A stretch of DNA of 64,000 bases, taken from NCBI RefSeq assembly GCF_040869045.1, contig NC_090319.1, positions 383,485,601 to 383,549,600 on the forward strand, given 5' to 3'. A program made the position numbers and the translations under genes. Source of the DNA: Eurosta solidaginis (taxonomy: Eukaryota > Arthropoda > Insecta > Diptera > Tephritidae). The notes beneath the pieces were generated by a model, which was not told the DNA's origin, did no database searches, and was given only the letters and a program-made list of their open reading frames with translations. Of this stretch, positions 21,268-32,980 are shown piece after piece (the first letter of the stretch is position 1; every line of letters begins with the position of its first letter).

Positions 21268-24200
21268 TGTTACGTAGCTGACTGTTTGGGTGGTGAGGAG
21301 CGGCGGCAAGCAGGTATGCTTGCGGGCCCAGGCTAGCTCGTCGTCTTGGGCGGGGTATTGCACCACCGACCTCACCCGCAGCCACAATAACAAATTTGGG
21401 GTTCATACCTGCATGATGGAGAAAAAGGAGGGAGGTAAAAAGCTGGAAAGAGATAGAAATAAACGTGAGGGGCAAAGTTAGAAGGGAAAGCATAGGGGAC
21501 AGAAACAGCTGGAGGCCTGTCCTGTCAGGTGGAGTCTACCCTCCCTCTGCAGTGCAACTTGTACTGCACCGTGGGCACTGTGCTGACTCCGGTTTACCTT
21601 ACAGTGCCCCCAAACCTGTCATGGGTCTGTCTCCTGTCACTCAGTCATTTTCCCTAGACACTCACCTTCACCGAACCTTTCCGCGCACAAGCGCAGCACC
21701 CACACCAAATATTTTCAACCTAGCCCTGCATAATGATTACATTCAAATTTCATCCAAACATATTAACAATTTTTATTCATGACTTCAATTTCCTTAGTCT
21801 CTAAAAGAAAACGATGAGTTTAACCGATAGGGGATAATCTTATATAAAACTTAAATTAACTTTCAACTAATGAAGACGCTGCTTGGTTCTTAGCGTGCCC
21901 TAATGACAATACATTATTGTACAATTCAATTAGTGAACCAGAAACTCTAACTTCAAATAAATTCAAACTAAGCTAGACTTATTCCGACCCTCCTTACTGC
22001 CTTCTCATTAACCAATTTCTTAACAAGTTAGATTCCAATTCCAAAGGGTGCAGAAAAAAAATAACAAAGCAAAAAAATTCACTGTAGAAGTTCAAACCTC
22101 TGCCTTTTGTTACTGACCCCCCCTAATATCTTAATACTTACAGTCAGTGGATTCAAATCCTAAAGATATAATTCCGAATTCATAAACGCGTAAACGATAT
22201 AAGCTAAAAAAAGGAAATGAAAAAGACAAAACCCTAATCCCTGACCTACCGTAAATGGACAAATAGAAGGAAGGAAAAAAGGAACTAAAAGCAATTGAGT
22301 TTGCAAGCAGATAGGTAAAATATGTATATTTGTATAATTGTCGTAATTATGTATGGACATATATTCAAACTTTTTTTTTCTTTCTTTCCTGATCTTCTGT
22401 TTTCTCAAGATCAGTGAATAGATCTCAATACATGTTCATACATATGTACGCTGCTATAAACATAAATACCAAATTCTTTGATTGCACTCACCGGTCTGTC
22501 GTTCTCCAACGGCGCCGCTCAGTTGAGTAGATACCTGTGCTGAAAGGGAGAAGAAAAGACTCAAACATACATTTGTCACTCAATTACTCAGCAAGATCAC
22601 TCGTTGGTGATCTTGGAGAATCGTTTAGTTGGTAGTATGAAATCTGTAGTTGCGGTGGCGGTGTAAAAAAAAGAAATGTGCATAAAAAAAACAATTTTAA
22701 TAAAATAGACAGCTGTTGCCCGCTTGCACAGCTAGAAACCAGGTTTTGGTGCCGATGAAAGGCAGGGTAATTTACCAAATCTTAAGTTGGCAAACATTTT
22801 AGGTGGCCAAAAGCTTAAGACAATTGGGGTGTTGTTATCCTAAATCAAAGAAGCCACATGGGCTTGTGGAGCTAGGGAAGGATTTCCATGAAGTTCTAAG
22901 TAAAGCAGGGAGGAGCTAAAATTGAAGGCAAATGCAAAGAAAAGCAAAAGTTATAGGAAATATCTGGCGGATTGGAAGTCTAATAACGAATGTCAAAAAA
23001 AGGAATCAAGTTGAAAAAAAAAGAAAAATTAAACCCAAAGGAAACGAAATGAGCGTAATGCATAGGTACAAAAAGGTGAAATGAATAGAATTATGAAAGA
23101 TGGAAGAACAGAATTAATGTCGTAAAAAAAACAAAAAAAAAATAAAAGGTGAATATTTAAAAAAAAAACCTGAAAACTTGTAGGCAAGCACGGAAATTTA
23201 TGCCCCTAACATTTACAAGTGGGTTATAGGCAAAAAAAAAAAAATGTGAAATTGTGTATGACTAATTTTAAACCCCCAAAAGGTAAGACCTAAAGTTGAA
23301 ATATAACTAATGTACACCCCATATGCCCCTTAAACCCTCTTTACCCTTTTCTCTGGGTTTATGAACATCCGAAATTATGCACAAAATCACAACAGTGTAC
23401 GTATAAATACAATATCAAAAAAAAATTCAATTTAATTGCTGTTGTTGTTGGCCCTTGATGGCTCCTGCGATTGTCTCAATAATGTTGCTGAAAATGTCGT
23501 AGTGGTTGTTGCTGCGATTTTAGACCAAGTGGATGTAGCATCAAGATAGGTTAACTAGGTTCGTTTTGATTGTGTTGCCGGTGGATTTTGTGCGTGTTGT
23601 TGTTGCTGTAACTAAAATTGGTTGTAATTGTTGCTGTCGTTGAGGTCGGTTTGTTGCCAATACGAAGTGTTATTGGAGCGGTTTGCGTCAGTATAAAATT
23701 GATGTACGCTGCCAATTGAAAGAGTTGTGGTTGTTGCTGTGGTGCGCTTAACAATATAAAAAAATGTCGTTGTGGCGGTCGTTGGTTGTTCGGGCTGGGT
23801 GCCGCCAAATGGCACGGTTTGTAGTGGTTGTTGCGTGGCTTTACTAAGTAAAATATATGTCGAGCTTTAAAAATTCATCAACCGTATTTATGCATACACT
23901 TCTTGTTTGCATGCTCATATACTCACCTTACATACATATATTTGTATGTAGGCTTATGTATATGCTTGCAATTTTGATTTGGGCTTGCTTAGGAGATGGA
24001 CTAGGTTAATGTCCCAGCTCCCGTCGAGCACGCCTAGGAAAACAAACAAACTGGAGGTGGACTTACCTGGATCTGGCTGGCTGCTTGTCGCCTTTTGGTG
24101 AGGGTTTGGTTGATTCGGCGGTACATATCCCGAAACTATACTTTACGGCGCGGCACGCACAATTTAAGAAAACTTCTTTTTTTTCTTTACAAAATGGTAA

Positions 24201-24727
24201 CTATGCGGTTTAATTCGCGCACTTTAACCGAATTTCTTCACGCACTTTTTAAATGATTACTTCTTTGGCAACCACCACTGGACACTGTTAAAAATGTACT
24301 TTTGGCCCGTTGCCTAACGTTTTGCCTTTTTATCTCTACCGCCGTGGTAAGGAAAGTTACCCAAAACGGATAGTTTTAACACATACAAGCGTTTTACTTT
24401 CGGCTTTCCCGTACTTTCCTTTATGCATTCACACAATCATACATTCACACATTTGTGCGTTCACACAAAATAACACCTACACAGATACATTTCGTTCGTG
24501 CCCTCACCGCAATGTTGCTATACCTTTGGCAACATTGTTGCAGCTAAAAACGGCCTGATGCCGAACTGACTGGTCACTTCCGCTGCAACACTGTTGTCAT
24601 AGCGTGGTGTAGATACGTTCTTCGCAACATTGCGGCTGAAGCATGAACCTAGACACACTACACACAGATACGGACACACGCTACCATTCACTCAAACCCG
24701 TATCTATGGTGAAAGGCTGTCGTTACA
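21268..24727 (-). repeat. 5' LTR (relative to coding strand) of the giant element
   Basis: 3460 bp, near-identical to 10494-14021. It lacks about 88 bp present at 13043-13130 of the other LTR and has about 25 bp extra near 23245. Such differences must post-date insertion because both LTRs are copied from one template. Confidence 0.9.
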
Positions 24728-24731
24728 ACTC

Positions 24732-25034
24732 AATGGGTCAAATAAATTGAGAGCTTACAAAGTGAGCAGTGACTTTGTCCGCCCCCCTCTACCCCTCTGG
24801 TGCAAAATGAATTAATTGTTATAACTCAATATAAAAAATTATTGATTGAGGTGAACCTCATACTTATCGAGATGTAAACAATTTTGAAAAACGATCAAGG
24901 GCGCCCTCCTTCCTTCCTCCTTCAATTGCTTTTATTAGCAAGTCTTTTTCAACTTTACCTGTATGTTTGTTTGTTTGTAACTCTTCATTCGCTTCAACGC
25001 GCCTGCTGCCTTATTAACATGATTTTATAATTAG
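24732..25034. other. No recognisable feature
   Basis: Target flank of the giant element. No gene or repeat identified. Confidence 0.4.
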
Positions 25035-25741
25035 CTTCACCTTATTTGTAATCCCGGTCATTTCGGGACTTTTTCGGGACTCTTTCGGGATAATGTCTGT
25101 ATAGTTTTCGGGATCCCGTCAGGGTTATTTTGGGACTTTTTCGGGACTAATCCGGGATCATTTGGGGATCCTGCCGAGATCCTGTCTGGGTAGATTCGGG
25201 ACTATTTCGGGATCATTTGCTTACCCTTCAGAGATCAAAACTGGATGGTTTTCGGGATCCGTCTGGGATCCTGTCTAGGTCGTTTCGGGACTTTTTCGGG
25301 ACTGTGTCAGGTCATTTCGGGACTTTTACGGGATCTTTTCTAGATGTTTCGGGAATCATTTAGGGACCTTTCCGAGATCTTTCCGCGGACCGTCGGGGTC
25401 ATTTTAGGATCCTTTAGGGATCATTTCTGGATCTATCCGGGATTCCGTCGCGATCATTTCGGGACTATTTCGGGATAATTTTGGGACCCTTCCGGGAGAA
25501 TTTCTGGATGGTTTTCGGAATCCGTCCGCGATACCGTCGGGGTAACTTCGGGGCTTTCGATCATTTGGGGACCCTAACAGGTTATCAGTTCATTTAGTTA
25601 TTTTTTTTTAATCTATTACAAAAATAAAATACATTTGACAGAAAATATTTTTTAAACAGATACCTTGATAAGCAAGCTAACGTGCATAGCCCATATCTTT
25701 TATTTGCTCCTTGCGGACGAGGCCGCGGGTAAAGGCTAGTA
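25035..25741 (+). repeat. DINE/Helentron-like repeat copy D3
   Basis: The longest minisatellite of the family in the window, with many TTTCGGGACT and CGGGATC units, followed by GTTATCAGTTCATTTAG, AT-rich stretch, CTTGATAAGCAAGC, GGCCGCGGGTAAAGG and CTAGT at the end. Confidence 0.58.
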
Positions 25742-25776
25742 AGTATGTAAACTAATAAGCTGACGTGGAAAATTAA

Positions 25777-26330
25777 CAGAAAGGACTCTTCCTACATCTA
25801 AGATCAGTTGGGATGAAAGAAGTTAAGAAAAACAGTGACGGATTAAACTGTAGCAAATCTTTAGAAATGTTAATCGTTAAAAATTTTAACTTAAATTTAA
25901 AACTTTTTATCAAAAACAAATAATTGGTCTATTATCGGCTTACGATCGAGAGCGAAATATCATCGTCGAGTTGTCGGTACATCATCGACCTGGTGTTACC
26001 TAATCCATCGTCTTCTTATTTATTTCGTTTTGACTTATTATCGATGGTTTACAGACGACCATCGATTTCATATTGAAATCTTATCGATATCTGGTTTATG
26101 ATTTTTTTATAACTTTTTGAAAAAAGCGTTGCTAAATTTATGAAAACAATTCGATAACTTTCGAAATAACTAACAAGTTATCTTTCAATATCAAATCGGT
26201 AAAAATCGAAAAGCAAATCGATAAAATTTTGATATATAAGTGATAACTTCTCGATAACAGTCCCCAACTTTCCAGTGACCGGTCAATTACTTTTTTTAAA
26301 ACATACCAAAGTGTCAATAAATAATAATTA
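25777..26330 (+). repeat. Dispersed repeat with ATCGATAA-type motifs
   Basis: Starts with GACTCTTCCTACATCTAAGA and runs into many ATCGATAA/TCGATAAC motifs. Related sequence occurs at 35285-35425 (first part) and 47455-47935 (second part), including the block TATCGAGAGCGAAATAT-like in both long copies. Confidence 0.5.
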
Positions 26331-26407
26331 CCTGTAAATATGCACATATTTATATTTTTACATATTAAATATTTATACTTTTATTTATTTGAAATTTTTC
26401 TTGCTTT

Positions 26408-26654
26408 CTACAAAATAATATTTATTTTTCTTGTTTGTTTTGCCATTTTGTTTAGGATTTCTTCATGAGTTACTTCAATAGTAGAGTAGATGTTGAGTAG
26501 AGCCAGTCCATTCATCCTCTCCTGGCCCATTGTACTTCTTAGATAAGTTTTTAACCTTCGAAAGGAAGAGAAAGAGCGTTCGCTAGGATCAACGGAAACT
26601 GGAAGCGTCGCAGCAATTTTTATATAGCGATGTACCGTAGGGAAAAATTACACG
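26408..26654 (-). pseudogene. hAT transposase C-terminal dimerisation domain remnant
   Basis: On the minus strand a frame of about 80 residues reads FPTVHRYIKIAATLPVSVDP, then SERSFSSFRRLKTYLRSTMG and QERMNGLALLNI, ending at a TAG at 26408-26410. 'P.S....ERSFS..K..KT.LRS.M...R...L.L..I' is the hallmark of the C-terminal dimerisation (hATC) domain in hAT transposases, especially the ZMYM/52-kDa-repressor-like branch. A stop bounds it on the N-terminal side, and the SINE-like insert at 26694-27111 follows. The catalytic core is not seen, so this is a fragment. Confidence 0.75.
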
Positions 26655-26693
26655 GAACAATTATTTAATATATCAATGAACGTGCTTGGTCGC

Positions 26694-27111
26694 TCCTATT
26701 GTTGTTGTTGTTGTAGCGATACGGTTGCTCCCCGAAGGCTTTGGGGAGTTTTATCGATGTGATATAGATCCGGTACGCTCCGGTACCACAACACCATTAA
26801 GGTGCTATCCCGACCATCTCGGGAACGATTTATGTGGCCACATTAAACCTTCAGGCCATTCCCTCCCTTCCCACCTCCAAGTTCCCTGAGGAGCTTGGGG
26901 TCGCCAGAGCCTCGTCTGTTAGTGAAACAGGATTCGCTGCGAATAGGTGAGGTTGACAATTGGGTTTGGAGAAGCTATATATTGCGCTGGCAACCTGAAG
27001 TGTTGCCCTACACAGCCCCTTGAATCTGGTATTTTAGTCGCCTCTTACAACAGGCACACCTACCGCGGGTATATTCTGATCCCCTAACCCGCTGGGGTCT
27101 TAGTCGCTCTT
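26694..27111 (-). mobile_element. SINE-like retroposon ending in (CAA)n
   Basis: Read on the minus strand it starts near the CCCCAGCGGGTTAGGGGATC block, contains GGTAGGTGTGCCTGTTGTAA, and ends with (CAA)5, which on the plus strand is the GTTGTTG run at 26699-26713. Imperfect direct repeats TTGGTCGCTCCT (26685-26696) and TTAGTCGCTCTT (27100-27111) may be the target duplication. Similar sequences are, from memory, abundant in tephritid flies. No clear Pol III boxes were assigned. Confidence 0.55.
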
Positions 27112-27244
27112 CCCTTGGGATAGTCAAACAATGCCTGAAAAAGTTTCCTTTGTTTTTTTTTATGGCGAAATACAAAAAAATATTCTTGATCATATTTTCA
27201 TTTGATTTACTTGATGAGAGATTTCTTTCATTGCATTTTTATTG

Positions 27245-27700
27245 CGAGGTGGGTAAAGCCACGTCAAAACCGCAAATGTTTTTTTAATTGATATCTAGAA
27301 TTTCAACAACGAAGCAAAAATGTATAGGTAATGTCGGAACAAAATTACACTTTTCGAGACTCCTCTTTGTTTGCAAGAAAACATTTTTTTTTTCATGGCA
27401 CATTTTAGTGAAAAGTTAATAACTCGCCTGTATATTCTTTTTGTAGACAAAACATTTGTCTACTCTCAAAAAAATTTTTATAGATTTATTGCAAAAAGCC
27501 TATGAGCTATTAACCTTTCAGTAAAATATTCCTTTTTTTTTAAACACTGTATTTTGCAAACGAAACGGAATCTCGAAAAATCGCTGAAGTGTATTTTTGT
27601 ATCAACATTTCCTACATATCTTTGCAGTCTTTGTTGAAATCCTAGAGATCAATGAAATTACTTTGGCGGTTTTGACGTTGCTTTACTCAGGTGAAACATA
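27245..27700. repeat. Old foldback element (long inverted repeat)
   Basis: Left arm from CGTCAAAACCGC (about 27263) and right arm ending GCGGTTTTGACG (about 27667-27678) pair across a centre at about 27455 (GTAGACAAAACATTTGTCTAC-like hairpin). Matching internal blocks include AAAATTACACTTTTCGAGA versus the complement of TCTCGAAAAATCGCTGAAGT. Arms of about 200 bp with clear divergence. Confidence 0.6.
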
Positions 27701-28849
27701 CGAAAATGAGATGACTGAGCATGAAAATAATGCAAAATTCGATATTTTAAAAGGAGCGACTACCAATTACTTCTCTCAGTGTGAAATATTATTTTATTTT
27801 ATTCTTTCGCATTTTCATTATTGCTATTAATGCTATTTTCTTAACAGGGGTTTTAAAAGTGAATAGAGTAATTATTCTAGTACAGACGTATATTTTTAAG
27901 TTTTCGGAAATTTGGGGGGGGGGGGGGGGAGGGGTTGAACCCCTAAAACCGGCCCCCTTAATATGCGTCTGGCCTGTAGTAACAGACCTGAAGGGACCGC
28001 AGGTCGTATTTTAACATAAAAAGGCTATCAGCAGAAGTTTATCCTTGGTAGCTGTTAGAGCTTGAAATAAAAACTCTCCTGTCTCTACTTATGAAAAACT
28101 TAAAGATGCCTCCACAAAAACATATGCCTAGAATTAACACAATTCCTTGATTTGTCTCCTTATTCAAACTTGTTCACAGATGCATCTTGACCAGTACGTC
28201 TTCGCAAACATACAGACACATATGCGTTACGATATACATATATGCACATAGTTATCTTTATACATTTTTATATCGGTATGCTTATATTATTAAGTGTAAA
28301 GTGAACTCGCGGTAATCACGCAATTAAAAGTATCTCAACCCCAATTGGAAGCTAACGTCTCAGTTTCAGATTATGGTTTCAATGCAACGATAGCGCAGTT
28401 GTGCTAACTCACGCCAAACTAAATATGGTGATATGCTTTCTTTACTTGCTGTTTGTTTTTGCTTTCGTTCTTGACATGGTTCTTGGTTTGAGTGGTAGTG
28501 CTAATTTTGAAAAGTAGTTAGCGCTATTAAGTGCAATTACTCGCATTACACTGCGCTCTCAGTGGTGCTGCTGCAGAACTTTGCTTTTGCTTCTTTAATT
28601 ACCGCTGTGTGGTATTCCATTTCTAATTTTGGTTATATTCTCACTATTCTCTTCTTTGGGAAACAGGAAGTTGAACAATTTCTTGCGTGTAAATGTTAAT
28701 ACTTCCTTGCTCAATAGATACGGTAAACCCAAACAAACTTAAAAGACGAAACCAGGACACAAAATTCAGATGAAATTCTGGACATAACATGAATAGTTTT
28801 CAAAAAAATTTCTTAAATTTTCGCATCTCTGTCTATTGTATAACAGAAA
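27701..28849. other. No recognisable gene
   Basis: AT-rich, with a run of about 16 G at 27914-27930. Nothing else is supported. Confidence 0.4.
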
Positions 28850-29330
28850 TTTTCGGGATACTCTTTTCGGATGTAGAGTTTTGGGTACTCGGTTTTTTCG
28901 AAATGTTGTTTCATCTGGATATTGCTTATGCCTAGGATCGGATTTTGATCGATCTGAATTCGGTCTTGTCTCCTGGAAATCGGGATTATGACAGGCATTC
29001 GTGGAGGAGAGAGCGAAGAAGGCCTTGTCACATAAGAATACTAAGAAGGGAGTTTATCGCACACACTATTTTACAGGGAACTTAAATTGGAACCGAGTCC
29101 GGAACCGAACTCGCACCCGACCTTGGGGCAGAACCTGGACCCGGAACTGGACCCAGTATAGAATATCGAACCAAATTATGAACTAAATCAGTAGCCGGAA
29201 TAAAATCTGGAACTTAACCCGGAACAGGAACTTAACCTAGAAAGAGAGCCGAATCCGGGAGCTAATCCGAAACCGACTGGGGTACCGAAACCGAAATCAA
29301 GTCAGGAACCTAAACCGAAAGCAAGCCAGG
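28850..29330 (+). repeat. Dispersed repeat with GGAACCGAA-type minisatellite (copy 1)
   Basis: The unit GGAACCGAACCC/GGAACTG is repeated with variation at about 29085-29320. The upstream block (ATCGGGATTATGACAGGCAT, then GGAGGAGAG) is shared with the copy at 48880-49440. Confidence 0.55.
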
Positions 29331-29334
29331 GCGA

Positions 29335-29818
29335 AGAGAAACTCATGGAAAGGTTTCTGTACGTACATAGAGTGCTCCAGCGAAACAGCTCGGTTGAAAA
29401 AAGTCCTAGCAAAGGGAAACATAGTCCAGGGACTAATAAAGAAAGAGAATGGGAAATGGTCACGTAATAGTGAGTAATCCCTTCAGGTGCTTCTCGATAA
29501 ATATTTCCCATCGGGAGACGGTTTAGAAGAGCCAGCAGACATCACTCACACTTCGATCACGGAGCTAGTAGTGCCGGATGACCGATACCAAGATCGAGTG
29601 GGCAGTGAAGAAGTTTTCTAAGTTTAAATCGCCGGGCCCAGATGGTATATTCCCGGCCATGCTACAAGTTTCAAGTAGGGCGGTCGTGGAATGGCTTAAA
29701 ATAATATTCGATGGATGCATAAGACTGAATCATGTACCGCACTCTTGGAGAACTGCTCATGTAGATTTCCTACCAAAGGCGGGGAAGATCGGTCACGTGT
29801 ATCCCAAAGACTATAGAC
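29335..29818 (+). pseudogene. Non-LTR RT N-terminal fragment
   Basis: Contains LLDKYFPSGDGLEEPADITH in one frame, followed after a frame change by KFKSPGPDGIFPAMLQVSSR and HSWRTAHVDFLPKAGK with KDYR. 'K..KSPG.DGI.P..L' and 'P..W....V..IPK.G.......YR' are RT motifs 0-2 of insect RNase H-bearing non-LTR elements. The fragment is truncated at its right by the foldback element at 29821, which inserted right after 'KDYR'. The frame is broken near 29570. Confidence 0.75.
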
Positions 29819-29820
29819 TA

Positions 29821-30425
29821 GGGCGGGTCGATTTAAAAATCGCTCATTGCTCTGTGAAAATCGTATTCTAGGGATCAAAATAAGAAACTTTGCCGAAGGA
29901 ACCATACCTCTAAAACGAATTCTGGTGCCCCCCAATTTGGGTCGAACTTTTGGGTAGGGGAAAAATTTTGAAAAATCCCACTTTGACCCATTTAGAGTGC
30001 TCCAATCGAGTCCAAATGTATGACCGACCCCCACTAACTTTGGAGGCCCGACCCACCGATGCCAGTGGCACACCCGCTGGACCCCCCCTGGGGGTAAAGT
30101 GCATGTAAAGTACAAAACTGGCGATTTTTTTGAAATGTTTGTATGGTGAACCCCCAGGGGGGTCCAGGGGGTGTGCCACTGGCATCGGTGGGTCGGGCCT
30201 CCAAAGTTAGTGGGGTTCGGTCATACATTTGGACTCGATTGGAGCACTCTAAATGGGTAAAAGTGGGATTTTTTCAAAATTTACCCCTACCTGGGGGGGG
30301 GGGGGGCATCAGAATTCGTTTTAGAGGTATGGTTCCTTTGCCAAAGTTTCTCATTTTGATCCCTAGAATATGATTTTCACAGAGCAATGGGCGATTTTTT
30401 TGCCTCCCCACAAATCGACCCGCCC
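29821..30425. mobile_element. Foldback/MITE element with 275-bp arms and TA flanks
   Basis: Arms 29821-30095 and 30150-30425 are inverted copies separated by about 54 bp. The termini are GGGCGGGTCGATTT and its complement, flanked by TA on both sides (29819-29820, 30426-30427). It interrupts an RT fragment. No coding capacity. TA flanks would fit a Tc1/mariner-type target, but no transposase is seen and the class is open. Confidence 0.8.
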
Positions 30426-30429
30426 TAAT

Positions 30430-31599
30430 AGATATTTAACACAATGATTACCATTTTCTGTACGTTATTGTAGTGTAGTTTGTTATTAGTGAGATACATA
30501 ACGTAATCAAGATAATCCACATTGTATTTAACCTTAATTTTTTTCCAAACATTCCCCATTTATGTACATTTCTTTGCGTCTTGATTTTTAAGCTAATTCG
30601 CAAATGATATCATCACAATCGATAGATAAAAAAAAATTCTGATTATATCGTCAACAACGCAAGAGCATTCAGTTTGTCTTCGCCCAATGAAGATCTGATG
30701 TAGTTTTCGTGAGTTCACAACAGAAAACGACCTCTATGCGCCACAATTTGCAATATCAATTGAAACAAACATTCGCAACGCAATGTCAACATTAGGGTTA
30801 GAGATGTGCAAATTATCCTGTCTCAGCATTTTGAAATGTTTATTTGAAATGTTCGTTTGAAATGTTTTTTCGATGCAGTATGCCTTGAAAAAGACCATTT
30901 AATTTCCCAAATTTTCCTCAAGATCTTGGGTGTAGTACTTGCTTAGTGGATTTCTTACGTAATTCTTCGTTGCTTAGATGTTTCATATCAGTGATAAGAG
31001 AAAATTTAAAATATATCTTTTGATATGCCTCATGTTTTCGTGTCAATTCTGCGAAGTGCGATCCAAGTTAACTTTGAACATGTTGAAACGAAAGTTGTCG
31101 TGGCCACTCAATTGAATACAAGATTCCCATTTTCACCATGTCGTGCATTTTGATTTCTGCGAGACATCCTCAGTGTTTTGTATTCCTGAATCGTTGAAAT
31201 AGGGAGAGCTTTCTTTCATACAGATCGAATTCTTCACTAGTATCAGAAACAACTTTGATGAGTCCGTTGAACAAAACGGTTATTTCGGAAATAGTTGTAT
31301 TCACATTTTGTTATTTCTTGCTCACCGCATTGAATGACTTTAATAAGGAGCTGTATAAACCTTGCACTAATGCAGTCTACAAAAGCTCCAGTTGAAGTGA
31401 ATTGGAATTTTTATGCAAATTTTTACGACTGCTATGCGGAAATACAATTTACAGGTTCATTCTTATTTCGAAATGCAGAACAAAGAATGAATTATTTATT
31501 ATAATATACAGACAAAAATACTATTTTAAGTGCAGCAAAATCCGAGTGCATTTTTTTGTTTTCTTTGATTTTTCATAAATTAATCGACACAAATTTCGC
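30430..31599. other. No recognisable gene
   Basis: AT-rich. 31000-31400 on the minus strand has short open stretches that might be decayed hAT coding sequence, but no motif could be confirmed. Confidence 0.35.
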
Positions 31600-31664
31600 C
31601 GCCCTTCAATTTGGCGCCCTAGGCTCTAGCCTATGTTGCCTATATGGTAAATCCGCCACTGATT
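31600..31664 (-). repeat. Possible hAT terminus (CAGTGGCGGA...)
   Basis: On the minus strand the sequence begins CAGTGGCGGATTTACC and continues with CTAGAGCCTAGGGCGCC, a pattern common at ends of hAT elements. The other end was not found, so only this terminus is reported. It could belong to the element that left the hAT fragment at 26408-26654, but the distance is large. Confidence 0.4.
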
Positions 31665-31989
31665 GGGCTAATATATTACTGCAAATTAAATTCATATTTT
31701 ATGAAGGAATGTTCTTTATTTTTGTTTTAGATTTTCGATTCATGATAAATCACTTTACTATGAAAAAATCATTCAGTCAAATACCACTCTGAAGGTAAAT
31801 TCGTAGGGAGCATTTCTGAATACGTCGGCTTAAGATTACAACATAGGTATATACTTTCCGTGAGTGGAATATCGATTTATTTCGTTTTGATTCAGTTTAC
31901 ATTTAAAATTCAAAACATTTTCAATGAGGAAAGCCAGTGTAACGCAAAATTTCCTGCTAACAACGAGCTCATGTCAGAAAATTCAACCC

Positions 31990-32140
31990 CCACACTCCGC
32001 GTCTAGACGGGATCTCTACAAGGGAGGTACATGGGTTTTACAATATGGTGGTCAAGCTTGTCCTATTCTATGGCGTTCTTACCTGGTGAAGATCACTAGA
32101 AACTCTTCCACGGTCAAACGGCTGGAAGCAGTGAAGTGAT
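31990..32140 (+). pseudogene. Non-LTR RT C-terminal scrap
   Basis: One plus-strand frame reads MVVKLVLFYGVLTW followed by a stop, matching the 'MVVKPILLYGVLVW' block of the RT C-terminal region in the elements at 1-1965 and 50378-53165. The rest is scrambled. Confidence 0.5.
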
Positions 32141-32434
32141 TGGCGATGTTTGGAATATGCGGAGTTCTTCGTACAACTTCGTCTTTGTGATGCGGGAAAT
32201 GAATGTGAAGTATGGCTACTCTAACATTTTTTACGATTCGACTTCGATTGCGCGTCTAAAGCAGCAAAAGTCAGCCGAAGCCTTTCTAGCCCTGTTCTCC
32301 ACATTAAGCTTCCATGACATCTTGCCGTAAGGATAATCCCAAGACACCGGCGGAACTCGCCCTATAGAGGGTTATTTTAGTCAGGGGTCTGCATACGAAA
32401 GTGCAGTTACTTAAAATGTTTGGAGTTCCATGGT

Positions 32435-32812
32435 CTAAATTAGGAGTCCCGTACCTCTGGGTAGGCAAAAAAAAAACTCGGGCTTGCTAGGGTTGACAGC
32501 ATATCTGCACGATTCGGAACACCTTGTCAAGACATTCGGGTAACACTGTAAAATGTCCCTCAGTGTAATCAGAAATTTACCCCTCACACGAATTTCCAGG
32601 TCATCGGCATATGTAAGCCTCGCCACCACTTGGTATCCTCTACTCTCAGAGTCCTGAATCAGGTCGTTCATCATCACGACCCAAAGCAGGGGAGAAAGAA
32701 CACCCCCTGTGGCGTGCTCATTCTCACCTTTCTCTTAGCCGTTATAGTTCTGCCACTCAATAATCAACCGATGAATATCGACCCTGGTCGAATTTTAACT
32801 TCCCAGTATTAA
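32435..32812 (-). pseudogene. Non-LTR RT active-site fragment
   Basis: Minus-strand frame with LSPLLWVVMMNDLIQDSE, LTYADDLEIRVRGKF and AVNPSKPEFFF, i.e. RT motifs B to E with an intact YADD catalytic box. The upstream QGGVLSP region (about 32690-32720) is split over frames by small indels. Opposite in direction to the scrap at 31990-32140, so the two are not a simple single fragment. Confidence 0.7.
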
Positions 32813-32980
32813 GAAGGCTCTTTCAATAACAACTGATAGGACATAGTTAAAAATGAGTACATACATAAGTATTAAAACTGAGGTCTTCGAAAACTTTCAT
32901 TCTCATATTGGAAAAACTCAAGTTTTTTTTGGTTCTATCCGTAACGGAATGTATTTCCCCGTTACAAGTCCAGACTCTAA

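Larger units (their letters stand above)
10494..24727 (-). mobile_element. Giant Ty3/gypsy-type LTR retrotransposon with 3.5-kb LTRs
   Basis: Direct repeats 10494-14021 (3528 bp) and 21268-24727 (3460 bp) have TG...CA ends and flank a 7.2-kb internal region coded on the minus strand. ACTC occurs at both outer edges (10490-10493 and 24728-24731), a 4-bp target duplication. A lysine-tRNA-type primer site lies just inside the right LTR, and gag, protease, RT, RNase H and integrase follow in the standard gypsy order. LTRs above 3 kb are unusual; Ulysses and Osvaldo of Drosophila are known gypsy-group elements with long LTRs, and kinship with them is only a suggestion. No env-like frame is seen. 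Gag-pol is interrupted by four in-frame stops and at least one frameshift, so this copy is not autonomous. Confidence 0.92.

Noticed and set aside
31000..31400. Decayed hAT coding sequence on the minus strand
   Set aside because: Short open pieces in changing frames without a motif I could confirm.
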